Origin: Acidobacteriota bacterium
GTDB taxonomy: Bacteria > Acidobacteriota > Terriglobia > Terriglobales > Acidobacteriaceae
Direction of reading: 5' to 3'
NCBI GenBank assembly: GCA_003225075.1
Contig: QIAP01000078.1
Coordinates: 1 to 57,829 of the forward strand
Length of the DNA: 57,829 nt
Of this stretch, positions 17,413 through 25,956 are shown piece after piece (the first letter of the stretch is position 1; every line of letters begins with the position of its first letter). Made by a program: the position numbers and the translations under genes. Under the pieces are notes generated by a model that did no database searches, was not told the origin of the DNA, and saw only the letters and a program-made list of their open reading frames with translations.

Positions 17413-18429
17413 TTACATGCCAACGTCGCTGATGTGCGTTGCAATGTACCATTCGTTGCCAAACGGGTCCCTGACCCCGCCATTCCGGTCTCCATAAGGC
17501 TGGTCGGCGGGCTCGGAAAGCGATGTGCCACCTGCCGCGAGAGCAGCTTTGTAAACGGCGTCTGCATTTTCCACGTACATGTAGATAGTCGTGGGCATCG
17601 GCTGATACTCGCCGTGAGCCTCGCCCATTTCGATCAGCGAGCTTCCGATTCTGACCTTCGCATGCACGATGGTACCGTCCGGCGATCTGTAAACTCCAGA
17701 TTCCTCTGCCCCGAATGCGCGCTTCAGAAAATCGACCATCCGGTCGGCACCGCGTGGATGCAGGTATGGCGTCACGCTTCGAAGCCCCTCGGGGATATAT
17801 TTTTTCCCCTTATGCGTGGCGATCCACCAGTAGTTGCCCGCCAGGTCTTTCACACCCGCTTCGCGATCGCCATAAGACTGGTCAACTGGCTGCGCAACCG
17901 AGGTCGCGCCCGCTTGCAGCGCGCGCTGGTAAACCGCGTCCGTGTCATTGACGTAGAGGTGAAGGGAGGTAGGCATAACTTTGCCACGCCACCCGCCACC
18001 ACCACCAATCATTACCATGGAATCACCGATCCGAACCTCGCAGTGAATACCAGCCCCGGAGCCAGTTCCGCGGTAAAGCTCATCGGCACCGAATGCGTCT
18101 TTCACAAAGTCGATCAGCCCAGCCGCTTCATCGACAATCAGATAAGGAGTAATGGTATGAAAGCCTTCACGAATCGGATTGACTGCCGTCGTTGTGCCTT
18201 GGCTTCTCGTTGAATTGCTCAGCATTGAATTTCTCATGGACGATATTTCCCTTTCCAAATCAGCCTTGAGGCGAGCTTTAAAGTCCGGACGCGGAAGATC
18301 GCGCAGCTCGGCGGCCACACTTATCAACGGAGCAATGCGAACGTCGACGCCCGGCAGCGGCGTGCTGGGATGGATGATGATCGCCTGCACCGCTTCATCG
18401 AGTTGTTCGATCAGGCTGCGCCTAGCCAT
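17413..18429 (-). CDS. Two-domain VOC protein with an N-terminal sigma-factor-associated helical domain
   Basis: 338 residues. The first 60-70 (MARRSLIEQLDEAVQAI, later LRDLPRPDFKARLKADLERE) form a helical domain with no metal site. Two tandem PhnB-like VOC domains follow (about 80-200 and 210-335), each ending in a motif like GNxWxIATH. The reading frame begins inside the end of the ECF sigma factor gene; TTG 18441, GTG 18438 and ATG 18429 are all possible starts. Overlap with the sigma gene and the added N-terminal domain suggest it senses something and modulates that sigma factor. This is inference. Confidence 0.82.
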   Translation of the reverse strand: MARRSLIEQLDEAVQAIIIHPSTPLPGVDVRIAPLISVAAELRDLPRPDFKARLKADLEREISSMRNSMLSNSTRSQGTTTAVNPIREGFHTITPYLIVDEAAGLIDFVKDAFGADELYRGTGSGAGIHCEVRIGDSMVMIGGGGGWRGKVMPTSLHLYVNDTDAVYQRALQAGATSVAQPVDQSYGDREAGVKDLAGNYWWIATHKGKKYIPEGLRSVTPYLHPRGADRMVDFLKRAFGAEESGVYRSPDGTIVHAKVRIGSSLIEMGEAHGEYQPMPTTIYMYVENADAVYKAALAAGGTSLSEPADQPYGDRNGGVRDPFGNEWYIATHISDVGM

Positions 18430-19018
18430 TCTTGCCACCAAACTTTTCTCCGAAATGTGCCCGTAAGCTCTGCAATCCCCGGAATTGAAGCTGCTTCACG
18501 GCCCCTTCAGTACGCCCCAGTTCATGTGATATTTCGCGAACTGTCTTGCCTTCCGCGAATCGCATTACAACCACCCGGCCCTGATCTTCGGGAAGCTGGT
18601 TCACCAGCCGGAAGAGTTGGGCCCGCTGCTCGACATCTTCGGGAGTCACATCCACAACTGGCTCGTGTGAATCATCGGAAACCTCTTTCGCTGCCTGCTT
18701 CCACTGATCAGTCACCACATTCGCCGCGATTCGTAGGAGCCACACAGCAAAGGGTATACCCCTCCAATCGAAGCGTGGGAGGGCGGCAAGGGTCTTGTGA
18801 AAGACGTCGGAGGTCAAGTCCTCTGCCAAGTCGCGGTTGCGAACGCGGCGTGCGACAAAGGCATACACGCGTTCAAAATGCTTGTCATAAAGCTCGGCAA
18901 ACCTGGATGGATCGTTCTGCGCTGCCTGGACCAAGAGGCGTTCGCTCTCCGGCGAGCCGAGCGCCTCCTGCCGCGCCGCTTTCGATGCAGGTTTTCCGAC
19001 GGCCATTTGCTGTCTCAT
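18422..19018 (-). CDS. ECF-subfamily RNA polymerase sigma factor
   Basis: 198 residues with region 2 (FAELYDKHFERVYAFVARRV, then NRDLAEDLTSDVFHKTLAAL) and region 4 (QLPEDQGRVVVMRFAEGKTVREIS, then GRTEGAVKQLQFRGLQSLR). It is an extracytoplasmic-function sigma factor of group IV length. No classical zinc-binding anti-sigma gene is next to it; the overlapping downstream gene encodes the VOC protein with an extra N-terminal domain. It probably heads the minus-strand run down to the DinB gene. Confidence 0.93.
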   Translation of the reverse strand: MRQQMAVGKPASKAARQEALGSPESERLLVQAAQNDPSRFAELYDKHFERVYAFVARRVRNRDLAEDLTSDVFHKTLAALPRFDWRGIPFAVWLLRIAANVVTDQWKQAAKEVSDDSHEPVVDVTPEDVEQRAQLFRLVNQLPEDQGRVVVMRFAEGKTVREISHELGRTEGAVKQLQFRGLQSLRAHFGEKFGGKNG

Positions 19019-19081
19019 CTACATAAACTGGCGACGCGCCAAAAGGTTACGCCCAGACCGCTTTCTCAGCAGTTACGCACA

Positions 19082-19105
19082 GGGCAACGCCCCGGGCAAC
19101 GCCCC
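19082..19105. repeat. Tandem 12-bp repeat
   Basis: GGGCAACGCCCC occurs twice in immediate succession (19082-19093 and 19094-19105). Each copy is itself a mini-hairpin (GGGC-AAC-GCCC). It lies between the divergent ECF sigma factor and DoxX genes, so it could be a binding site or a simple slippage repeat. Confidence 0.7.
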
Positions 19106-19155
19106 CGCACGCTCCGGAATCGAACTACCACCAAAATCCTGGAGGTTGAAGTACG

Positions 19156-19602
19156 ATGAAAGCTCCATTCTTGATCGGTCGTCTCCTGTTTGGCGGTTAT
19201 TTCTTGTATAGCGGAATCAATCACTTCACGCAGCGCAGAATGCTTGCGCAGTATGTGAGCTCAAAGCGTGTTCCTAAATCCGACTTAGCGGTGATTGCCT
19301 CAGGAGCCGTGCTGGTAGCGGGAGGCGCCAGTGTTCTTCTTGGGGTCAAGCCCAAGCTGGGTACGGCGGCGATAGTCGGTTTTCTGGCCGGCGTTTCACC
19401 GCTGATGCACGATTTCTGGCGTGTCGAAGATCCCAACCAGCGCATGAATGACATGATCAATTTCACCAAAAACCTGGCGCTCTTGGGTGGTGCCGTGGCA
19501 CTGATGGGCGTGGAGGAGCCGTGGCCGGCAAGTGTGCCCGTTGCCCAGCCCAGCAGGTTAAGACGCCTTCGCCAGTTCGCACGTCGACCATTGGCCGCTT
19601 AG
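19156..19602 (+). CDS. DoxX-family membrane protein
   Basis: 148 residues with four predicted membrane helices. The N-terminal LIGRLLFGGYFLYSGINHF is the DoxX signature, and GLAxxxxxxxHDFW occurs in the form GVSPLMHDFW. DoxX proteins are small inner-membrane proteins linked to quinone or redox homeostasis. GGAGGTTGAAGTACG precedes the ATG at 19156. The C-terminal 20 residues are basic and overlap the end of the convergent rhomboid gene by 45 bases, an unusually long tail-to-tail overlap. Confidence 0.87.
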   Translation: MKAPFLIGRLLFGGYFLYSGINHFTQRRMLAQYVSSKRVPKSDLAVIASGAVLVAGGASVLLGVKPKLGTAAIVGFLAGVSPLMHDFWRVEDPNQRMNDMINFTKNLALLGGAVALMGVEEPWPASVPVAQPSRLRRLRQFARRPLAA

Positions 19603-20385
19603 CCGTTCCGCTATCGAAAACTCGGCGGCGGCATCCGAAGTGGTCACAAAGCGATACTTATGTTTCACAAAGGTGCCTGCTGCCAGCAGCACCAGGGCAG
19701 CGGCCAGGAAGACGTATCGTTCCAGGCGCGTTCGTTCCTCTGGCGCATGAGTCAAGAACTGTCCCAGGATCGCGCCTAGCGCTAATCCCATTACTAGGCC
19801 GCCGATGTGCGCCGAATTGTCGATTCCTCGCGCGACCGCTCCAAAGAATAGGTTATAACCTGCGAACGTCAGCAGGCTGCGCAGGGTGCGCTGTAACCCT
19901 TGCTTGGGGAAGGGAAGCTTGCCCAGGTATAACGCCGCAATCAGGGCTCCGGCTAAGCCGAAAATCGCTCCCGAAGCGCCCGCGCCGAACACCATAGGAT
20001 GCATCCACAAACTTGCTATGCTCCCGGCCAAGCCACAAAGGGTGTAGATCAAGAACAGGGTCAAACCGCCGAAAATCCGCTCCGCCAGCCTGCCCAAATC
20101 CCAAAGGCACCACATGTTCAGCAATATGTGAACGATGCCGATATGTACGTAATTCGAAGTCAGCGCCCGCCATGGCTGGCCATCGAGCGTGAGAGGCCCC
20201 CAATTCGCCCCCCAGTTCACTAATTGCGCGGTACCAGGGTTAGTCAGCGAGACTCCCCTTAATGTCATCAATACAAATACCGCGATGTTGATGCCAACCA
20301 GCGCGCTGGTGACCGGTGGGCGATACGGAACCACCGCACGCGGATGGTCCATAGGTGGCGCAGGTGCTGCGTTAGCTGCAAGCAT
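19558..20385 (-). CDS. Rhomboid-family intramembrane serine protease
   Basis: 275 residues. Six or seven membrane helices, with the catalytic serine in GASGAIFG and the catalytic histidine in SAHIGGLVMGLALG, so the Ser-His dyad is intact. The WR-like loop (GQPWRALTSNYVHIGIVHILLN) is also present. A Pro-rich cytoplasmic N-terminus precedes the first helix. It starts directly after the stop of the GNAT gene (TAA then ATG), so the two genes are coupled. Substrates are not deducible. Confidence 0.93.
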   Translation of the reverse strand: MLAANAAPAPPMDHPRAVVPYRPPVTSALVGINIAVFVLMTLRGVSLTNPGTAQLVNWGANWGPLTLDGQPWRALTSNYVHIGIVHILLNMWCLWDLGRLAERIFGGLTLFLIYTLCGLAGSIASLWMHPMVFGAGASGAIFGLAGALIAALYLGKLPFPKQGLQRTLRSLLTFAGYNLFFGAVARGIDNSAHIGGLVMGLALGAILGQFLTHAPEERTRLERYVFLAAALVLLAAGTFVKHKYRFVTTSDAAAEFSIAERLSGQWSTCELAKAS

Positions 20386-20778
20386 TTACTTTTCCCTCGG
20401 CCAGGACCACCCATTCTCAATCTTCTTCCAGCCAATGTGCTGGTAATAATCTGTCGCGATCGTGGAAGCGCGCAGGATCCAGTCGACTTCCGGGCGCCCT
20501 TCGCGCACTAATTCCAGCAGCGTGGCTCCAATACGCCGCCTCTGGTAATCGGGATAAACAGCCAGATCGCAAACGTATCCATCACGCGCTTCGTCAGTCC
20601 AGCCACGCAGAATGCCGGCCAATCGTGATCCCTCCCATGCGGTCAGAATGAGGTTGGATCCATCGTACATTCGACGGATGCGGTCAAGGTCATCGACTGG
20701 CCGATTCAGCAGCGCGGCGCGGTAAAGCTCAGCGATGGTCCTGACATCAGGACGAACGTCAGATCGGTAGGTGATCAT
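20386..20778 (-). CDS. GNAT-family N-acetyltransferase
   Basis: 130 residues. Motif A of the GNAT fold is seen as CDLAVYPDYQRRRIGATLLE, with the pyrophosphate-binding QRRRIG loop, and YYQHIGWKKIENGW matches the C-terminal motif B. It transfers an acetyl group from acetyl-CoA to an amine that cannot be identified here. It is coupled to the rhomboid gene downstream and preceded by the EamA transporter 30 bases away, so the three genes probably form one transcript. Confidence 0.9.
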   Translation of the reverse strand: MITYRSDVRPDVRTIAELYRAALLNRPVDDLDRIRRMYDGSNLILTAWEGSRLAGILRGWTDEARDGYVCDLAVYPDYQRRRIGATLLELVREGRPEVDWILRASTIATDYYQHIGWKKIENGWSWPREK

Positions 20779-20808
20779 ATGCCAGTCTTTGCGGCTAAGT
20801 TCTCGCTC

Positions 20809-21762
20809 TTAATCCGCTACGGTTTCTGCGGCAGCAAATTGTTCATTCGCGGTTCTCGTCTTTACCTTCGCGCTGGTTACCAAAATCACAGAGGCAATGA
20901 CAATGACGCTGCCTGCCAGGATATGCAGGTCTACGCGCTCGTGTAATATCAGCCATCCCAGGAAAACAGCGACTACCGGATTAACGTAAGCATACGTGGA
21001 GACCTTCGACGTCGGCACATGCTGTAAGAGGAAAATGTAGGCAGTGTACCCGATCCATGATCCGCATACCACGAGATACAGGGTGGCTGAAATTCCGCGC
21101 ACACCCCAAATCACTCGGGAAAAATCTCCGGCAATTACCGCGAACAGCAGGTTCCCTACGCCTGCAAATGTCGTCTCCCATCCTGCTGCACTGAACGGGT
21201 CGGCAACCGACTGCCAGCGCTTGGAGAGTACCGATCCTAACGCCCAAGTAAACGAGGACAACAGAAGACTCAGCGACGACCAGAGATGTGTAGATGCCAA
21301 AGTTCCGGCCATCGTCAAGTCGGGCCAGAGAAGTATGACAATGCCGGCAATGCCCAATCCCAGTCCGGCTAGCCCCCGCCGCGAAATGCGATGATGCCCG
21401 ATCAACAACGAATCCAGGACGAGGAACCACAAGGGTGTGACGGCCAGAATCAGCGCCGAGAGTCCTGAAGGTACGTACCTTTCGGCGTATGAAAGCGTAA
21501 GGTTGCCGCCCACCAGCAACAGCACACCAATCACCGCCATTTGACCGAGTTGCCGCGGAGGATAGACGATCGTGCGTCCGCTAAGCCCGCAAAACGCCAG
21601 CATGAAGACACCAGCAATAAGGAAGCGCGTGGCGCACATCAGCGCGGGTGGAATTTGCTGCACCGCGATGCGGATACCGAGATAGGTTGAGCCCCAGAAC
21701 AAATAGACCAGCCCGAAGGCGAGAATCACCATCCACCGTTGCTGCCGCTGGGCTTCTGTCAT
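20809..21762 (-). CDS. EamA/DMT-superfamily permease
   Basis: 317 residues from the ATG at 21762 (MTEAQRQQRW); the frame extends 23 codons further without start signals. Ten hydrophobic segments fall into two EamA repeats: the first opens with VYLFWGSTYLGIRIAV, the second with SFTWALGSVLSKRW and ends near PVVAVFLGWLILHERV. Transporters of this family export amino acids or metabolites, often as drug/metabolite efflux. The substrate cannot be read from the sequence. Confidence 0.9.
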   Translation of the reverse strand: MTEAQRQQRWMVILAFGLVYLFWGSTYLGIRIAVQQIPPALMCATRFLIAGVFMLAFCGLSGRTIVYPPRQLGQMAVIGVLLLVGGNLTLSYAERYVPSGLSALILAVTPLWFLVLDSLLIGHHRISRRGLAGLGLGIAGIVILLWPDLTMAGTLASTHLWSSLSLLLSSFTWALGSVLSKRWQSVADPFSAAGWETTFAGVGNLLFAVIAGDFSRVIWGVRGISATLYLVVCGSWIGYTAYIFLLQHVPTSKVSTYAYVNPVVAVFLGWLILHERVDLHILAGSVIVIASVILVTSAKVKTRTANEQFAAAETVAD

Positions 21763-22129
21763 AGGAATAGTCGAGGGTTCAAAGATATCAGACGTGGTTT
21801 TGAGTGAAGATGATGCAATTTTGTGGCGCAATAGCGATGTTTTTGAGGGGTTACGGAATGCGTTATCAGGCGCTATAATGACGACGTACGATGCGCAGTC
21901 AAAGACCCAATTCGCATCTCCCCGCGTGCTGGTTGCATTCGCTAGTCGGCCCGCGCCGCTACATGGCGGTGTTGCCTTCGCACGCGCGTCCTAACCTTTT
22001 CGGCAGCGACTAGTTTCCCCATCCTCCACGTTTGATTTCGCTTCTGCGCACGTTCGTCAGCACATAACTGGCGATCTTCCGGAGAAGCGATCATCGACCA
22101 GCGAATAAGCAGCATTTTTGGAGGATTCC

Positions 22130-23488
22130 ATGTCAACCAAGACGATTACCATCGGCCCCAAGATCAAGACCGCTTTGCCTGGCCCCAATGCCAAGCGCGT
22201 CCTCGAGGGCGACACCAAATACATCTCGCCGTCCTATACCCGTTCGTATCCGTTGGTGGCCAAGCAGGGTCGTGGCCTCGTCATCACGGATGTGGATGGC
22301 AACGAGTTCCTCGATTTCTCCGCCGGCATTGCTGTGACCTCAACTGGCCACTGCCACCCCCGGGTTGTGGAGGCGATTCAGAAGCAGGCAGCCGAATTGA
22401 TTCATATGTCCGGTACCGACTTCTATTACGAGAACATGATCACGCTGGCCGATCGGCTGTCGAAGATTGCCCCGATGCCTGGTCCCCACAGGATTTATTA
22501 CGGTAACTCAGGCGCCGAAGCGATCGAAGCTGCTCTGAAGCTGGCGCGTTACCATACGAAGCGGCAGAACATCATCGCGTTCTTCGGGGCGTTTCATGGA
22601 CGCACTATGGGGGCACTCTCGCTGACCGCTTCCAAGCCGCAGCAACGCCGTAGATTTGCACCGCTCATGCCCGGCGTGACCCATGTGCGTTATCCCGATG
22701 TCTACCGCGGATGCGAGGGCGGCCCGCAGGACGCCGAAGCCTTTGCGCTGGGTTGTGCTCGGTTTATTGAAGACAAGTTATTCAAGACCATTCTTCCTCC
22801 CGAGGAAGTGGCCGCGATCTTCGTCGAACCGGTGCAAGGAGAGGGAGGGTACGTAATCGCGCCAACAGTCTTTATGCAGGAATTACGGCGTATTTGCGAT
22901 CGCCACGGCATTCTGCTGGTGGCGGATGAAGTTCAAAGCGGCGCAGGCCGCACCGGTAAGTGGTGGGCCATCGAACACACGGGCGTGCAGCCGGATATCG
23001 TTTGCATGGCGAAAGGAATTGCCTCGGGCATGCCGCTGGGCATCACGATGAGCCGGGCCAAGATTATGGACTGGGTGCCGGGCTCGCACGCTTCGACCTT
23101 CGGCGGCAATCCCGTCTGCATTGCGGCTGCACTTGCCACACTCGATGTCATCGAAGGCGAAGGCCTTATGCGAAATGCGACGGAGGTTGGCAGTTACATG
23201 TTGAAGCGCATGGCCGACTGGCCGCAGAAACACAAATTGGTTGGTGACGTCCGGGGCCGCGGATTGATGATCGGAGTCGAGATCGTCAAGGACAAGAAGA
23301 CGAAAGAGTATGCCCCTGCCGAAAGAGATCGCATCGTCGAACTGGCCTTCGAACGCGGCATTCTTTTTCTTGGCTGCGGACCGAGCACAATACGTATCGC
23401 GCCGCCGCTCATCGTCAACCCGGAACAGGCCGACGCCGCTATTGACGCGCTCGATGAGTCCATCTCCGCTGTCGGCAAGAGTGCATAA
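22130..23488 (+). CDS. Class III PLP-dependent aminotransferase, GABA/acetylornithine-type
   Basis: 452 residues. TTTGGAGG seven bases before the ATG at 22130 fixes the start. Fold-type I aminotransferase with GNSGAEAIEAALKLARYHT, LLVADEVQSGAGRTG (PLP-ring Asp) and the Schiff-base Lys in CMAKGIASGMPLG. The length and QGEGGY motif fit 4-aminobutyrate aminotransferase or related omega-aminotransferases better than ArgD. A MOSC gene follows after 17 bases. The exact amino donor is uncertain. Confidence 0.88.
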   Translation: MSTKTITIGPKIKTALPGPNAKRVLEGDTKYISPSYTRSYPLVAKQGRGLVITDVDGNEFLDFSAGIAVTSTGHCHPRVVEAIQKQAAELIHMSGTDFYYENMITLADRLSKIAPMPGPHRIYYGNSGAEAIEAALKLARYHTKRQNIIAFFGAFHGRTMGALSLTASKPQQRRRFAPLMPGVTHVRYPDVYRGCEGGPQDAEAFALGCARFIEDKLFKTILPPEEVAAIFVEPVQGEGGYVIAPTVFMQELRRICDRHGILLVADEVQSGAGRTGKWWAIEHTGVQPDIVCMAKGIASGMPLGITMSRAKIMDWVPGSHASTFGGNPVCIAAALATLDVIEGEGLMRNATEVGSYMLKRMADWPQKHKLVGDVRGRGLMIGVEIVKDKKTKEYAPAERDRIVELAFERGILFLGCGPSTIRIAPPLIVNPEQADAAIDALDESISAVGKSA

Positions 23489-23505
23489 GACGTCGAGCCC
23501 CCGCC

Positions 23506-23967
23506 ATGTGGACTGGAACGGTGAAATCGATTCACATCGCTGCTGCTGCCCGGGAGCGGATGCAGTCTCTCGACCAGGCACGAGCTATACCGGGAGTTGG
23601 ACTGGAAGGCGACCGCTACGCTCTGCGGCAGGGGACCTTTTTCAAACCACTCCCGGATTTCGAACTCACCCTGATTGAGGGCGAGGCGGTCGAAGCGCTC
23701 CGGCGCGACTATGACGTGGACCTCGATTCCGGGGAAATCCGCCGCAACCTGGTCACGCGCGGTGTGCCCCTCAATCATCTCGTGGGGCGGGAGTTTCGTA
23801 TCGGCGAGGTGAGGATCCGTGGCATACGGCTGTGTGAGCCCTGTGCTCATCTGCAAAAGCTGACCGGACGTCCAGCCATCATCAAAGGGTTACGCCATCG
23901 CGGCGGTTTGCGGGCACAGATCTTGAGCCCCGGCATAATTCGCGTGGGCGACACTGTGACCGAGTAA
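23506..23967 (+). CDS. MOSC-domain protein
   Basis: 153 residues, all one MOSC domain. It has GVGLEGDRYA near residue 30, FELTLIEGEAVEAL, and the conserved Cys in RLCEPCAHLQKLTG. MOSC domains bind sulfur or molybdenum cofactor intermediates and occur in molybdenum cofactor sulfurases and in YiiM-type reductases. This short form has no ferredoxin or sulfurase partner domain. Start ATG at 23506. Confidence 0.87.
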   Translation: MWTGTVKSIHIAAAARERMQSLDQARAIPGVGLEGDRYALRQGTFFKPLPDFELTLIEGEAVEALRRDYDVDLDSGEIRRNLVTRGVPLNHLVGREFRIGEVRIRGIRLCEPCAHLQKLTGRPAIIKGLRHRGGLRAQILSPGIIRVGDTVTE

Positions 23968-23980
23968 GAAAACTTCCTCC

Positions 23981-24009
23981 TTGACTCAGTCTCAGATTCG
24001 CCGTATGTT
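23981..24009 (+). promoter_or_regulatory. Sigma-70-type promoter ahead of leader ORF and rsgA
   Basis: TTGACT (23981-23986) and TATGTT (24004-24009) are separated by exactly 17 bases. The predicted start would fall near 24016, about 40 bases before the ATG of the 17-codon leader ORF. It lies just after the MOSC stop codon. Confidence 0.6.
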
Positions 24010-24058
24010 GCCAATGTCTGAGCCTCAGTTCGGACAAAATCACCTTCAGGAGGCGCCT

Positions 24059-24112
24059 ATGTCTGCCGTTCACAATCGGAAGAATAGGTCTGCCTCCAGA
24101 CTGCTCCTCTAG
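24059..24112 (+). CDS. 17-residue leader ORF upstream of rsgA
   Basis: ATG at 24059 follows CAGGAGG by six bases, one of the strongest ribosome binding sites in the window, and the frame ends at TAG 24110-24112. The product is MSAVHNRKNRSASRLLL. It lies between a good promoter and rsgA, whose own GTG start is 194 bases further on and lacks a comparable site. A leader peptide controlling rsgA, an unannotated small protein or a chance ORF are all possible; no regulatory codon run is obvious apart from the terminal Leu-Leu-Leu. Confidence 0.45.
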   Translation: MSAVHNRKNRSASRLLL

Positions 24113-24306
24113 CCGCGCGCTGAGTTTTAGCCGTCCTATCGCCAGTCTTTAGCGGGCCGCTTGACCAGGGCTGATCTTCTTCCTTCTTGGCATGTTATTC
24201 GGTCGGTAGCCGTGTGTCTTGCGACTACTGGACCATTCTTGTGCGAACCAGTGCACGCCAATTCAAACCATATGGTTAGAACAAGGCGACGAAAGAAGGA
24301 TTTCAC

Positions 24307-25428
24307 GTGCATATTGAGGATTCAAATTGCAACAAGACTCACCGCGAACGTCTTCGGCGCCTTGCTCTCAGCGATCTCGGATGGAATTCATTCTTCGAAA
24401 GCGAATTCTGGGGTCTTAGACGTCCATCGCTCGTTCCCGCCCGCGTGATAGAGGAGCTCAAAGGCTCTCATCGACTGCGAACTGAGCAGGGAGACTATCT
24501 GGCGGAAGTTGCCGGTAGAGTCCGCTATCAAGCGGAGGATCGCGACGATTTACCAGCCGTAGGCGACTGGGTCGGTATCACACCGCGTCCCGAGGAAGGC
24601 CGCGCCCGAATTGAGTGCATTCTGCCGCGAAGAACGAAACTCTCACGTAAAGTGGCTGGCCGCGAGCAGAGCGAGCAGATCATAGCCACAAATCTCGACA
24701 CGGTATTTGTCGTCGGCTCGCTCAATCGAGAGTTCAACGTTCGTCGCATCGAGCGCTATTTGACGCTGGTGTATGAAAGCGGGGCGCGTCCGGTCGTGCT
24801 GCTTAATAAAGCGGACCTCTGCTTAGACACGTCCAGCGTTGTTGGGACGGTAGAAAGCATCGCGTTGGGCACGCCCGTGCACCTCCTGAGCGCGTTGCAA
24901 GTAACAGGACTCGAAGCCGTGCGCGCATATTTGGCACGGGGGCAAGCCTCGGCATTCGTGGGTTCGTCTGGCGTTGGGAAGTCCACGATCATTAATGCCC
25001 TGGCGGGCACGGATTTTCTCCGCGCGCAAGCGGTGCGCGAGCATGATGACCGCGGCCGTCATACTACAAGCTCCCGCCAAATGCTTTTTCTGCCCGAAGG
25101 CGGCATTGTGGTTGACACCCCGGGAATGCGTGAGCTCCAACTCTGGAACAGCGCAGAAGGAGTAGCACGCGCCTTCGAGGACATAACAATCCTGGCGCAG
25201 GGCTGCAAATTCCGAGACTGCGGCCACCGCGGTGAACCGGGATGCGCGGTTGAGGCGGCTATTCTAGAAGGCACACTGGAACGTGAACGGCTGGAAAATC
25301 ATCGTAAGCTTGAGGCAGAGCTACGGTTCCAAGAACGCAAAGCCGACCCCCGAGCCGCCCAGCGGCAGAAAGCAGAATGGAAGAAGATTCACAAAGCTAT
25401 GCGTCACATCAAGCCCGACCGGTTTTGA
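24307..25428 (+). CDS. rsgA: Ribosome small subunit biogenesis GTPase RsgA
   Basis: Circularly permuted GTPase that checks maturation of the 30S subunit. An OB domain (about 45-110, PAVGDWVGITPR) is followed by motifs in the permuted order G4 (LLNKADL), G1 (GSSGVGKST) and G3 (DTPGMRE). A zinc knuckle CKFRDCGHRGEPGC completes the C-terminal domain. The protein is 373 residues from the GTG at 24307, slightly longer than usual, so a later start is possible although no ATG precedes the conserved region. A promoter and a leader ORF lie upstream. Confidence 0.95.
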   Translation: MHIEDSNCNKTHRERLRRLALSDLGWNSFFESEFWGLRRPSLVPARVIEELKGSHRLRTEQGDYLAEVAGRVRYQAEDRDDLPAVGDWVGITPRPEEGRARIECILPRRTKLSRKVAGREQSEQIIATNLDTVFVVGSLNREFNVRRIERYLTLVYESGARPVVLLNKADLCLDTSSVVGTVESIALGTPVHLLSALQVTGLEAVRAYLARGQASAFVGSSGVGKSTIINALAGTDFLRAQAVREHDDRGRHTTSSRQMLFLPEGGIVVDTPGMRELQLWNSAEGVARAFEDITILAQGCKFRDCGHRGEPGCAVEAAILEGTLERERLENHRKLEAELRFQERKADPRAAQRQKAEWKKIHKAMRHIKPDRF

Positions 25429-25560
25429 TTCGAAAGGCGAGAATATTAACGCGGACAATTGTAGTCACGCCAAGGATTGCCGTCAGAAGTTCTTGCAGCA
25501 TCCTGACTGGAAAGCGTAGATTCAAGCCGCGAAGATTTCAAAAGGAAGGAGAAGAGCTTC

Positions 25561-25946
25561 ATGAACGAAATTCGCAGATGTATCGCATCGGCGATGTGGG
25601 TCGGGTTGGTAATTTGTGCGGCGCTGGCGCAGCAGAGATGGTGCTGGCCGGAATGGTAGACACATCTGGATACTCATCCGATCTGCAGCAAAAGTATCAG
25701 GGAATGTTTATCACCGAGGTCAAACTTGATATTGAAGGTTCAAGCCTCTCGCCTGGTGCGTACGGGTTTGGCTTCACCAAGGATGGCAAGTTCATAGTGA
25801 TGGATGTCGGCGCCAATGATGTTCTCAGCGTGGCTTCAAAAACGGATGACAAGTTGCGCCGGCCGGTGCCGCTGAAGATTGTCGAAGAGGGAGGCATATA
25901 CCGCCTCTATGCCGGCAAAAAGTGGGTAGGTCTGAAAACGCAATAA
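25561..25946 (+). pseudogene. Small exported protein of unknown function, frame broken after the signal peptide
   Basis: AAGGAAGGAG leads to the ATG at 25561, which encodes a signal peptide (MNEIRRCIASAMWVGLVICA, cleavage near LAQ). This frame ends at TAG 25657-25659. The -1 frame, open across this junction, continues as AEMVLAGMVDTSGYSSDLQQ and a folded-looking 95-residue domain to 25946. Adding one base near GCGCAGCAGAG joins them into a protein of about 128 residues. A frame-0 start without a signal peptide is an alternative but has no ribosome binding site. Either a decayed gene or an assembly indel. Family unknown. Confidence 0.6.
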
Positions 25947-25956
25947 CTGATAGCCT

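Noticed and set aside
19082-19105. Possible CRISPR-like repeat
   Set aside because: Only two adjacent 12-bp units without spacers; no cas gene in the window.
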